Shown here piece by piece: positions 41,986-51,147 of a stretch of 64,000 nt of DNA; the first letter of the stretch is position 1; each line of letters opens with the position of its first letter. Both the position numbers and the translations under genes were made by a program. The DNA comes from Chrysophaeum taylorii (lineage: Eukaryota > Sar > Pelagophyceae > Pelagomonadales > Pelagomonadaceae): the NCBI GenBank assembly GCA_029834535.1, contig JAQMWT010000178.1, forward strand, positions 1-64,000, written 5' to 3'. The notes below the pieces were generated by a model. The model was not told the DNA's origin. It made no database searches and was given only the letters and a program-made list of their open reading frames with translations.

Positions 41986-42864
41986 TTAGTCCGCCTTGGT
42001 TGTAGTAGCGGCGGCGGCGTGCTGCAATCGAGGGGAAGAAGAAGAAGAAGAAGAAATCTGCTTCCAGACCTGCCTCGCGATGAGGCGCCCCCAGTAGACC
42101 TGGAGGAGCGTGATAAAAATGGCCAAGACCCCGATGGCCACCAGGGCCGGCGCGGGGAGCGGGGGGTCTTTCATCGCGTGCAAGGCGACGACATCCCGGA
42201 AGAACGCGTGCTCCGAAAAATGCATGTAGTAGGGGTAGACGCCGAGGCGCACGACGAAATAGAGCAATGCGAAGAGGGCGCGCGAGAGCAACTGCACCGC
42301 CTCTAAAACCGGCTTGCCTTTAACGTAGTCAACCCACGCCCGATGGCGGGGATGCGTGAGGTCGACGAGCGCTAACGGAACGGACGACAGCTCGATGAGT
42401 CCAAAGAAGACCATGCTGTAGTATGGACAAAAGCTGTGGCGGACGCCCATGTAGGCGAGAATTCCCATGACGACGTGGTGCGCGATCATCGCGGGTTGGC
42501 GCAGCGAGCGCACGGCGAGACCCGTCGGAGTGTCCCAGAGCACGATTTCACCCAAAACGACGTGCATGAGGTGGCTCCCGGTCTCGTGGGGAACCGTTGC
42601 GCGGTCGAACGCGGTCTCGTATCCCGCGAGGGGGGTCGACGTCCAGGCGCGGAGGCCTACGACCCCGAGGTAGCACACCACCGGCAGCGCGACGCACTGG
42701 TGTGCGGTGAACCCCGGCTCGGCGCGCCAGGGCCCGCGAGGGAGAACGTACGAGAACAACACCCAAAGAACAATTTGAAGCCCGAGGCACACAACGCCCG
42801 CGACGATCGCACCCGGCGGAAATCCAGGTAGAACAGAACTCAGCGGCGCAACCACCACGTCCAT
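41986..42864 (-). CDS. TLC-domain multi-pass membrane protein
   Basis: The 292-residue protein has about six to seven hydrophobic segments and reads as a TRAM-LAG1-CLN8 domain protein: TAHQCVALPVVCYLGVVGL, HLMHVVLGEIVLWD, IAHHVVMGILAYMG with the paired His typical of the family, and IELSSVPLALVDLTHPRH. Members include ceramide synthases and lipid sensors of the ER. The Lag1 motif of true ceramide synthases is not complete, so I would not call the activity. I chose the ATG at 42864; the open frame extends further up into the neighbouring gene's C-terminus. The upstream TPM gene ends 25 bp away on the same strand. Confidence 0.75.
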   Translation of the reverse strand: MDVVVAPLSSVLPGFPPGAIVAGVVCLGLQIVLWVLFSYVLPRGPWRAEPGFTAHQCVALPVVCYLGVVGLRAWTSTPLAGYETAFDRATVPHETGSHLMHVVLGEIVLWDTPTGLAVRSLRQPAMIAHHVVMGILAYMGVRHSFCPYYSMVFFGLIELSSVPLALVDLTHPRHRAWVDYVKGKPVLEAVQLLSRALFALLYFVVRLGVYPYYMHFSEHAFFRDVVALHAMKDPPLPAPALVAIGVLAIFITLLQVYWGRLIARQVWKQISSSSSSSPRLQHAAAATTTKAD

Positions 42865-42889
42865 AAATAATTTCGACTTCAACACAACT

Positions 42890-44137
42890 TCAATAACCGC
42901 CGCTCGCACCGCCGCCCGCACCGCCGCCGCCGTCTCTGGACCTCCTTTCCTCCAACGGCGGCAGCAGTTGGATCGAGGTGTCGCGCTTCCCGCAGAAGGA
43001 ACACGCTCGCACGACGACCTGCGCGCCGCCGCCGCCGCCGCCAACGGTGCGACGACTCTCGACGGACTCGCGCAGTGCGCGGCACCCGCAGCCCTCGCAG
43101 GTACTGTATGGGCTGCTAAAATACTTGATGTCGCGGGCTATCTTTTCGGCGCCGCACTCGGGGCACACGACGTCTTCGAAGACCGCGCTCCTGAGCTCGC
43201 GCTCGAGCAGCCGGCAAGGTGTGAGCTTTTTCGCGAGCGGATCGCGCTCGTAGATGTCGCCGCTCCGCCGGTCGACCGCGCAATCTCCGGGCAACCTTTT
43301 GAGCCCTCGCGAGGATGCGACGACCGCGCCCGTCTCGGTGTCGACAAGGACGCCGCGCGTCTCGTCGACGCGACACGCCGGCGGCAGGTCCTCGAGCAGG
43401 GTCCCGGCGAGCGGCGGGACGGTCGCGTCGACGTCGAATCCACGATCCTCGAATTGCAAATCGTAGATGTTTGCCAGCGCCGCTCTCCCTCGCGTCTTCA
43501 TCGTGATCCCGCACCGTTCGCACGTCCGGTCGTCCCGTCCATCGAGTCTCAACGCTGCCAACACCACCGCTATCACAAGAAGCAGCAGAATCGTTGCGAC
43601 GCGTCGTTCGTCGCGGTTATCTCTCTGGCGGGTCGCGCGATCGGCGATCCGCGCCGCCGCGGCCTCGATGCCAGCGTCGAAGAGGCCAGCCTTGAATCGC
43701 GGCGCCAGGGTCTCGGCGATGACCTGCGCCAGAAATGCGTCATCGCACACCTCGCGCATGCTGCGACCCGTGCGAAGTTCGAATCGCCGCGCTTCTGGCA
43801 GCACTACGATGAGCAGTCCATTGCTGCCGACGCCCCACGCGTTGAAGAGATCCACCGCGAACTCCCGAGACTCGGCGTCGCTCCGTGGAACAAACGAGCT
43901 CGTCGCCGCGGCCACCTCGCACGAGGTGCTGCGGTGCAGTTCCTCAAACTGCGCGTTGAGGGCCGCGACGGTCTCGGGACCGAAGGTTCCGGTCGTGTCG
44001 GCCACCCAGCCCGATGGACGGGGATTCGCGGGGCGAAACGCCGCTGGGACGGCGAACCCCCGGTTCCTCGACACCCCTTGCTGCGGCGGCGCGGGCCTCC
44101 GGAGCGCTGCTCTCCAGCAGCCTCCTCGTCGCCACAT
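42890..44137 (-). CDS. TPM-domain protein with one TM segment and zinc-ribbon tail
   Basis: The 415-residue protein begins with an Arg-rich, organelle-like presequence. The TPM domain (about 45-175) contains ADTTGTFGPETVAALNAQFE, FAVDLFNAWGVGSNGLLIVV and RRFELRTGRSMREVC. A single TM (ILLLLVIAVVLAALRL) lies near residue 200. After it come four Cys-pair motifs (CERCG, CPECG, CEGCGC, CSFCG) and a Gly-rich end (GGGGAGGGASGGY) like those of YgcG-type proteins. TPM proteins include Psb32/TLP18.3, which helps photosystem II repair, and membrane phosphatase-like proteins. The start codon lies exactly at the 5' end of repeat copy R4, so R4 now forms the whole upstream region. Confidence 0.8.
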   Translation of the reverse strand: MWRRGGCWRAALRRPAPPQQGVSRNRGFAVPAAFRPANPRPSGWVADTTGTFGPETVAALNAQFEELHRSTSCEVAAATSSFVPRSDAESREFAVDLFNAWGVGSNGLLIVVLPEARRFELRTGRSMREVCDDAFLAQVIAETLAPRFKAGLFDAGIEAAAARIADRATRQRDNRDERRVATILLLLVIAVVLAALRLDGRDDRTCERCGITMKTRGRAALANIYDLQFEDRGFDVDATVPPLAGTLLEDLPPACRVDETRGVLVDTETGAVVASSRGLKRLPGDCAVDRRSGDIYERDPLAKKLTPCRLLERELRSAVFEDVVCPECGAEKIARDIKYFSSPYSTCEGCGCRALRESVESRRTVGGGGGGAQVVVRACSFCGKRDTSIQLLPPLEERRSRDGGGGAGGGASGGY

Positions 44138-45175
44138 CCTAACTACTAATCGACAGATGTTTGTCTGTCTGTCTGTTTGTCTGTCTGTTTGTTTGTCCCT
44201 CGATTTAGGGTAAGGATCATGTGGGCCCGCGAGCCACACAGTGATCCTCCAAGCCGTCTACGGCGACCTCGCAGACTATTTCCACGACCCGCGGCGGCTC
44301 TTTCAGCGCGCCATTCTCACGCCCCGTCGAAACGATGTTGTCGATGCTGACAACGCGCGCATGACCGCGGCCTTTTTTTCCCGGAGACGAGGCGTCGGAG
44401 TTCTTTTCGGCCGACTAGGTTGGGTCGGAAGACGACGCCTCGCTCTCAAGAGTCGAGTTTTGAACTCCCTGACAACCAACGGCATGCTGACTTTGATCGC
44501 GAGCTCAAAGTCTTCGCAACCTCGACCCGTCGCACGGCCACTGCAACGGTACCAGATACATGATCGATCGTGTCGTTGTCACCGAGGCTCCTCCAACCTG
44601 TATCCCGTAAGGCCCGCCGACGCCAAACGATCACCAAGAGCCAGGGCCAGACGCCCCGCGAGGTCGGCGTCCTCTTGGCGAAGCCCGTCTTCTGCCACGT
44701 CCAGCTCTACGTGGCTCTCTGTCGATCGGCAACCCCGAGGATATCCTCTTCTGAGTCGACGACTCCACCCTACCCCACACGTGCTGCGCAATACCGATAA
44801 GCCCCCTCCCGGCGTGTACACGCGCACTGTAGTTGAACTTACTGGGACCAGGTGAACTTACTGGGGTTTGAGATTGGGACTACGTGAACTTAGTGACCAG
44901 GTGAGCTTACTGGGACCAAGTGAACTTACTGGGGTTTTTAGAGTGAACGCAAAGGCTAGCGGCGTGTACGGATCAAAGCAGCTTAGATTGGCGGAGGTGA
45001 GAGCGACGAGCTCGAAGGAGAGTGGGGTGAGTGGATGTGAGCACGAGTGGGCTTACGCCGAACTTACTGGGGTTAGAGATTGGGACTAGGTGAACTTACT
45101 GGGACCAGGTGAACTTACTGGGGTTAGAGATTGGGACCAGGTGAACTTACTGGCGAACTTACTGGCCTGCACTTG
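44137..45175 (+). mobile_element. Helitron-like repeat, copy R4, inserted at the TPM start codon
   Basis: Full-length copy starting TCCTAAC at 44137, directly after CCACA, and ending CACTTG at 45175 before TAATA. The first T is also the complement of the A of the TPM gene's ATG, so the element landed inside that codon and restored it. The helicase remnant is long (open about 44241-44855). A GGGCCCGCGAGCC variant replaces part of the usual GGCGCGAGAG block near 44222, as also in R8. Confidence 0.78.
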
Positions 45176-45180
45176 TAATA

Positions 45181-46177
45181 GTCTGTCTGTTTGTTTGTCC
45201 CTCGATTTAGGGTAAGGATCAGGTTGGCGCGAGAGTAAGGATCAGGTAGAAGCGAGAGCCAGACAGTGATCCTCCAAGCCGTCTACGGCGACCTCGCAGA
45301 CTATTTCCACGACCCGCGGCGGCTCTTTCAGCGCGCCATTCTCACGCCCCGTCGAAACGATGTTGTCGATGCTGACAACGCGCGCATGACCGCGGCCTTT
45401 TTTTCCCGGAGACGAGGCGTCGGAGTTCTTTTCGGCTGACTAGGCTGGGTCGGAAGACGACGCCTCGCTCTTTACAGTAGAGTTTTGAACTCCCTGACAA
45501 CCAACGGCATGCTGACTTTGATCGCGAGCTTAAAGTCTTCGCAACCTCGACCCGTCGCACGGCCACTGCAACGGTACCAGATACATGATCGATCGTGTCG
45601 TTGTCACCGAGGCTCCTCCAACCTGTATCCCGTAAGGCCCGCCGACGCCAAACGATCAACAAGAGCCAGGGCCAGACGCCCCGCGAGGTCGGCGTCCTCT
45701 TGCCCAAGCCCGTCTTCTGCCACGTCCAGCTCTACGTGGCTCTCTGTCGATCGGCAACCCCGAGAATATCCTCTTCTGAGTCGACGACTCCACCCTACCC
45801 CACACGTGCTGCGCAATACCGATAAGCCCCCTCCCGGCGTCTACACGCGCACTGTAGGTTAACTTACTGGGACCAGGTTAACTTACTGGGGTTTGAGATT
45901 GGGACTAGGTGAATATAGTGACCAGGTGAGCTTACTGGGACCAGGTGAATTTACTGGGGGTTTTAGAGTAAAGGGTTTTTAGAGTAAACTCAAAGGTTGG
46001 CGGCGCGTGCGGATCAAAGCAGCTTGGATTGGCGGAGGCGAGAGCGACGAGCTCAAAGGAGTTGGTGTGAGCTAGGTGAACTTACTGACCAGGTGAACTT
46101 ATATGAAACTTACTGGGATTAGGTGAACTTACTGGGGTTAGAGATTGGGACTAGGTGAACTTACTGGCCTGCACTTG
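45181..46177 (+). mobile_element. Helitron-like repeat, copy R5, 5'-truncated
   Basis: This copy lacks the terminal TCCTAACTACTAATCGACAG and begins within the TGTC/TGTT microsatellite five bases after R4. The helicase remnant and the minisatellite are present, and the copy ends CACTTG at 46177. It is almost identical to R6, which faces it across an 18-bp AT-rich spacer, and shares with R6 rare variants such as GGTTAACTTACTGGGACC. Confidence 0.75.
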
Positions 46178-46195
46178 TATTAATTAATTAATTAA
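46178..46195. repeat. AT spacer at the centre of the R5/R6 inverted repeat
   Basis: The 18 bp TATTAATTAATTAATTAA separate the facing 3' ends of R5 and R6. The spacer is itself palindromic (TTAATTAATTAA). Any single strand of this region could fold into a hairpin with ~1-kb arms. Confidence 0.85.
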
Positions 46196-47242
46196 CAAGT
46201 GGAGGCCAGTAAGTTCACCTACTCACAATCTCTAACCCTAGTAAGTTTAGGTCTGGTCCCAGTAAGTTTCATATAAGTTCACCTGGTCAGTAAGTTCACC
46301 TAGCTCACACCAACTCCTTTGAGCTCGTCGCTCTCGCCTCCGCCAATCCAAGCTGCTTTGATCCGCACGCGCCGCCAACCTTTGAGTTTACTCTAAAAAC
46401 CCTTTACTCTAAAACCCCCAGTAAATTCACCTGGTCCCAGTAAGCTCACCTGGTCACTATATTCACCTAGTCCCAATCTCAAACCCCAGTAAGTTCACCT
46501 GGTCCCAGTAAGTTAACCTACAGTGCGCGTGTAGACGCCGGGAGGGGGCTTATCGGTATTGCGCAGCACGTGTGGGGTAGGGTGGAGTCGTCGACTCAGA
46601 AGAGGATATTCTCGGGGTTGCCGATCGACAGAGAGCCACGTAGAGCTGGACGTGGCAGAAGACAGGCTTGGGCAAGAGGACGCCGACCTTGCGGGGCGTC
46701 TGCCTCTGGCTCTTGTTGATCGTTTGGCGTCGGTGGGGCTTGAGGGATACAGGTTGGAGGAGCCTCGGTGACAGGACACGATCGATCATGTATCTGGTAC
46801 CGTTGCAATGGCCGTGCGACGGGTCGAGGTTGCGAAGACTTTAAGCTCGCGATCAAAGTCAGCATGCCGTTGCTTGTCAGGGAGTTAAAAACTCGACTGT
46901 AAAGAGCGAGGCGTCGTCTTCCGATCCAACCTAGTCGGCCGAAAAGAACTCCGACGCCTCGTCTCCGGGAAAAAAAGGCCGCGGTCATGCGCGCGGCGTT
47001 GTCAGCATCGACAACATCGTTTCGACGGGGCGTGAGAATGGCGCGCTGAAAGAGCCGCCGCGGCTCGTGGAAATAGTCTGCGAGGTCGCCGTAGACGGCT
47101 TGGAGGATCACTGTCTGGCTCTCGCACCTACCTGATCCTTACTCTCGCGCCTACCTGATCCTTACCCTAAATCGAGGGACAAACAGACAGACAGACAGAC
47201 AAACAAACAAACAGACAAACATCTGTCGATTAGTAGTTAGGA
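46196..47242 (-). mobile_element. Helitron-like repeat, copy R6, inverted
   Basis: Reverse-orientation full-length copy; its 3' end reads CTCCACTTG instead of CTGCACTTG. The 5' end TCCTAAC lies at 47242 and is preceded on its own strand by A (host sequence GCATA). With R5 it forms a ~1-kb inverted repeat. It lies 174 bp beyond the stop codon of the two-TM membrane protein gene. Two bases are inserted in the NARMTA segment (AACGCCGCGCGC), shifting the helicase remnant. Confidence 0.75.
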
Positions 47243-47416
47243 TATGCCTCCTATCTCATCGAGGGTTATTATTTATAATTATTGCTTGGGTTTATTATTT
47301 CTGAATGAAAACAACAACAACAACAAGAAGAACATCAGACGAGGAGGGGACAGCGTCGAGAGGAGACCCAAGTTGAAGAGCCAACGACCGGGACGTTGTT
47401 GTTGAGTTCCTGTCAT

Positions 47417-49618
47417 TCAGCCCCTGCCGTAGCCATCGCCTTGGGTGTGGCCGAGGTGGATTCTCTTGGGCGAGGGGCTATCGAAGCAGGAGGGTGAGCA
47501 GAGCGCAGCCGTCGTAGAAGAGTCGGTGGATTTGGTGGCCGCGATTCTCACGAGGTCGTTGGCACGGTTGACGAGGCGAGTGTTGCGATGGCGCTGCGGC
47601 TTGCGCTTTTGACCGGCGCGTGGTTTGGCCGAAGCGTAGGACGTAGCGCGGTCCTCGAGCTTGTCGATAAGGGCGCGGAGGGCAACGGGGTCGTCGGCGA
47701 CGATGTCGAGGACGTCGCGGCGGTCGTCTGATGCACGCGCTTCCACGAGGATCGCGGGCCCCTGGTGCGACGCGCGTTGTGTCTCCTCCTCCTCCTCCTC
47801 CTCCTCTTCTAAGGTAGAGGAGGAGGAGTTTGAAGGGTCGTGGACGCGCCTAAACTGAACCAGAATTGTCGCGGCGGCAAAGACCAAAATGGTAAACAAG
47901 AACTCAGCGTTGGCGATGGCCGTGGAGAGCGCGTCCAATCCGCGCTGGGAAACTTGCTGAGTGCACTTGTAGGGAGGCTGGTCGGCAACCTCCTCGCACA
48001 AGACGGCGGTCGCGTCGAGAACGGAGCACGCTTCGCGCGCGGCGATTAAGGAGTAGTTGAGCGCGTGGGATTCGGTGGGGAAGTAGAGGCGCGTGTAGTC
48101 GACGCGGAACCCGAGTCCTGCGCGCTCGCACTTGGACTTGGCGTACTTGATCATGTCAGAAAAATCGGTGGGGATGCCGGAGGTGACCACGGCGTCGTCG
48201 CAGGCGAGCCACGCGACGCGCGTGGCAACGTCGAGCATCGAGAAGGTCGTGTTACCGCCATGGGTTGGGTGGAAGAGTCTCAAAGTTGTATCTTCCTCGT
48301 CGGCGACGAAGAAGACGGCGTCTTCGGCGTTGGCGGCATGGTGGGTCGCGATGGCGGTAATTTCCTCGCTCGTTCCAATCGCCGAAGCGGGGACGAACGG
48401 ATCGTGGACGACGCCGGTTGACGACAGGTAGGTACCCACGCGCGGCGGGCGTCGATTGGCGATCCAGACGCCGGCGTCGGCCGCCATCGACGCGAGGCCG
48501 GTAGACGTGTCGTCCAAGTCCGTCGTCGCCGTCTGGCAGTTCGTCGCGTCGGCGAGGTCGCATCTCAGGAGTCGCGACGAGTCGAGGATCCACAGAAACG
48601 ATGCCGAGGCCGCGATCGACGTCGGGGAGGAGGACGCTCGGGTTGCGTTATAGACCGCATTTTCCTTGTAAACTAAGACCCCGAGATCTTTGTCGGCGAC
48701 AAAGACGTGGCCGTTGTGCGCGGCCGCGACGTCGACGGGCGTCGAGAACCGAGAGTAAGACGCGAGCGTCGTCACCGACGACGCGTCGGGATCGATCCGC
48801 AGCAACCCGCATTGCCTGGTGCCGCCGTCGTCGTTGGGGCTCTCCTTAAAATCGAGGCGTCGTCGTCGTCGTCTACTGCTTGGCATGTCGTTGCTCTCTG
48901 ACGACGACGAACACACCACGTAAATCTCGTTGTCGGGGCCCGCGCTCAAAGCGTAGTTGTCGGTTTGCGCGATGTCGACGACGTCGTCGTAGACGACCTC
49001 GAAGGTGCCGGTCGACGGGATGTAGCGCGTCAGTTGGCCTTCCTCAGTTTCGTACGTGTACACGTAGCCACGCGCATCGACGGCGAGGCCCGACGGCGAC
49101 GAGAGTCCTTCGAACGTCGAGGCGGAAGTTACGCGGCTCCCGTAGTGCGAGGGCTCGCTGTCCACGCACGGCTGTGCCGCGGCGAGATCGCGGTCGCACT
49201 CGTTGCCGAGCTCGTTTACATTAGCAAGAAAGTACTCGTAGGTCGCGTCCGAGCGAACTTTTGTCGTAGCGTTGGCCGAGAATTCGAATTCGTCCGAGGC
49301 GCGGTTGAGCATCTCGCACCGCAGCTTGCCCTTGCTCTCGCGCGTAAAAAAGTTGAAAAGTCCGGGTGTTTCGGCGTTCTCCCCCGACTTGTCGCGGGTC
49401 TCGATGGTGTCGACCTTGCTTTTGACGTGGACCTCCTGCAGCACCAGCAATGCGAACACACCCACACCCAACGAATAGGTCATGGCCATCAAGAGCCACA
49501 TGGTGGTCTTAGGTCCCTTGGGTGTTGTCTCGGCGCGCACATCGTAGAACTCGGTCGGCATCACGTGCGACTCGATGTCCTCGGCTCTCGACCCGAGCAT
49601 ATCCAACATGTTCTTCAT
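47417..49618 (-). CDS. Two-TM membrane protein with beta-propeller-like ectodomain
   Basis: The 733-residue protein has a short N-terminal tail, a TM near 41-60 (WLLMAMTYSLGVGVFALLVL), a ~500-residue ectodomain, a second TM near 576-592 (LFTILVFAAATILVQF) and a basic C-terminal tail with an eight-Glu run. The ectodomain holds repeated strands of the NHL/SMP-30 type (SPSGLAVDARGYVYTYE, DNEIYVVCSSSS, TPVDVAAAHNGHVFVADKDLGVLVY, EDAVFFVADEEDTTLRLF), which suggests a propeller, and several N-glycosylation sites (NAT, NTT, NYS). I do not recognise the family beyond this. It is divergent from GUN4 with 91 bp between the starts. Confidence 0.65.
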   Translation of the reverse strand: MKNMLDMLGSRAEDIESHVMPTEFYDVRAETTPKGPKTTMWLLMAMTYSLGVGVFALLVLQEVHVKSKVDTIETRDKSGENAETPGLFNFFTRESKGKLRCEMLNRASDEFEFSANATTKVRSDATYEYFLANVNELGNECDRDLAAAQPCVDSEPSHYGSRVTSASTFEGLSSPSGLAVDARGYVYTYETEEGQLTRYIPSTGTFEVVYDDVVDIAQTDNYALSAGPDNEIYVVCSSSSESNDMPSSRRRRRRLDFKESPNDDGGTRQCGLLRIDPDASSVTTLASYSRFSTPVDVAAAHNGHVFVADKDLGVLVYKENAVYNATRASSSPTSIAASASFLWILDSSRLLRCDLADATNCQTATTDLDDTSTGLASMAADAGVWIANRRPPRVGTYLSSTGVVHDPFVPASAIGTSEEITAIATHHAANAEDAVFFVADEEDTTLRLFHPTHGGNTTFSMLDVATRVAWLACDDAVVTSGIPTDFSDMIKYAKSKCERAGLGFRVDYTRLYFPTESHALNYSLIAAREACSVLDATAVLCEEVADQPPYKCTQQVSQRGLDALSTAIANAEFLFTILVFAAATILVQFRRVHDPSNSSSSTLEEEEEEEEETQRASHQGPAILVEARASDDRRDVLDIVADDPVALRALIDKLEDRATSYASAKPRAGQKRKPQRHRNTRLVNRANDLVRIAATKSTDSSTTAALCSPSCFDSPSPKRIHLGHTQGDGYGRG

Positions 49619-49709
49619 ATGCTTGTTGGGAGGGGCGTTACCGACGTCACTACAACTTGTAATGCTTCCTCCACCACATCATAATAACAACTAACCCTCG
49701 TGTTGAAGC
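49619..49709. promoter_or_regulatory. 91-bp bidirectional gap, membrane protein gene / GUN4
   Basis: The two divergent start codons are separated by 91 bp containing AT-rich ATCATAATAACAACTAA before the GUN4 ATG. No TATA box is clear. The shared promoter role is inferred from arrangement only. Confidence 0.4.
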
Positions 49710-50360
49710 ATGAGGCTCATCGCTATCTTGTCGACCGCGACGGCGTTCCGCATGGCGACGCGCATGTCGGCGACGACCGAACCCGTCGTCGCACCCGTCG
49801 TGGACGAACCGCCCAAAGGACCTCGCGCTCCTATCGCCAAAATTTGCCTCGAGTCTGCCTGCGGCATCGACTACACTCCGCTCGTCGAAAGTCTGCGACG
49901 AGGCGCCTTCGAGGAGGCCGACCAGGTCACGCGCGATACCCTCATCACTCTTGCCGGCGCCGAAGCACAGCGACGCGGCTACGTCTATTGGACCGAGGCT
50001 CAGCGCCTGCCTGCCCTCGACCTCGCCACGATCGAGTTGTTGTGGAATCACTACTCTGACAACAAATTTGGCTACACCGTGCAGCGCGGTGTCTGGATGC
50101 GCCTCAAGGACTTCGAGGCCTTTTGCGCCAAGGTCGGCTGGAACATCGAGGACGATGGCCAGACTCGGAAGCGGCGATGGTTCGGCAACTCCGAGTTTAT
50201 CTACGACCTCACGGCCCCAAAGGGCCACCTTCCCCTCACATCCGCGCTCCGCGGCACCCAGCTCCTTAAGAATATCCTCTTCCATGACGTCTGGACAACC
50301 GACGACTGGCGCCGCGACCTCGTCGAAGAAGAAGAAGAAGGAGGAGGAGGAGAGGGTTAA
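49710..50360 (+). CDS. GUN4: GUN4-domain protein, Mg-chelatase regulator of the plastid
   Basis: The 216-residue protein contains the GUN4 fold from about residue 50. ESLRRGAFEEADQVTRDTLITLAG, the helical ATIELLWNHYSDNKFGYTVQ block with the porphyrin-binding loop region, FCAKVGWN, and TAPKGHLPLTSALRG are all in family order. GUN4 binds protoporphyrin IX and its Mg form and stimulates Mg-chelatase in chlorophyll synthesis. The N-terminus MRLIAILSTATAFRMATRM fits a signal peptide ending before Phe, followed by a transit peptide, as in complex red plastids; this is the clearest sign in the window that the host is photosynthetic. An acidic GAAGAA-encoded tail ends the protein. Confidence 0.92.
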   Translation: MRLIAILSTATAFRMATRMSATTEPVVAPVVDEPPKGPRAPIAKICLESACGIDYTPLVESLRRGAFEEADQVTRDTLITLAGAEAQRRGYVYWTEAQRLPALDLATIELLWNHYSDNKFGYTVQRGVWMRLKDFEAFCAKVGWNIEDDGQTRKRRWFGNSEFIYDLTAPKGHLPLTSALRGTQLLKNILFHDVWTTDDWRRDLVEEEEEGGGGEG

Positions 50361-50409
50361 TTTTTACATTCTTACGCTAGCTATTAACCCACCTTCCTAT
50401 TGGCAAAGT

Positions 50410-51147
50410 ATGAAGAAAAGGAAACGCAGCAGCGAAACGGCTATAGAGCTCAGCGCGCGGTACCCCTTTCCCACGACCTACGGGGACCACTTCGAGACAC
50501 CGCGGCGCGCCTACGCGGATCTCGCCGGCGTGCTGCGGTGCGCCGCGGTGGAGCGCGGGGTGTCTCCCGCGGCGTTCCGGATCTACGACCCCTTCTACTG
50601 CGAGGGCGCGTGCGTCGCGCACCTGGCGTCCCTGGGCTTCCACGATGTCCAGAATCCGTGCGAGGACTTTTACGCGTCTGAAGCCTGGCGGGGTATCGTT
50701 GATTTCGACTTGTTGTGTAGCAATCCGCCGTACTCGGGCGACCACAAAGAAAAGATCTTGAACTTTGCGCTCGCCTGCGGCCGTCCGTGGGCGCTCCTGT
50801 TGCCGGCCTATGTCGTCGAGAAAAGCTATTTCCCGCAGTGCGGTGCCTTCTTTCTCAAGCCGCGCCGCGACTACGCCTTCGACCACCCGCACGGCGCCGG
50901 TTCGGACGAGGCGCCCTTCGTCGCGATTTGGGTCGTACACCTTGGCCCTCGCACCGACCATCTCTACGCAACCTTGAGATCCCCCTTCAAGCTCAGGGAC
51001 CTCCCAGCGTGAGACGCGTGCTGATATTCTTTAATACCTGTCCCTCGCAGGCTCGTCGCCACCAAGGCAGTCCGCGGCACCAAGCGTCCGAGCCCCCGCC
51101 AACGAAACCGCCGCCGCCACCAGACGGCCGGCCTAATGTGTGTCTAA
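50410..51147 (+). CDS. NPPY-motif methyltransferase-like protein, one 42-nt intron proposed
   Basis: Exon 1 is 50410-51008 and exon 2 is 51051-51147, giving 231 residues. The intron 51009-51050 has GTGAGA and TCGCAG borders and joins in frame; without it the protein stops right after LRDLPA. The core reads as a class I methyltransferase: AAFRIYDPFYCEGACVAHLA stands for motif I, and DFDLLCSNPPYSGDHKEKIL carries the NPPY tetrad used by adenine- or glutamine-N methyltransferases. The spliced tail is basic (GTKRPSPRQRNRRRHQTAG). The substrate is unknown. The gene lies 49 bp after GUN4 on the same strand. Confidence 0.68.

Noticed and set aside
44241-44855. 204-codon open frame in repeat copies as an intact helicase gene
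   Set aside because: The helicase motifs lie in different frames with stops between them, and only the C-terminal third is present. It is a remnant.
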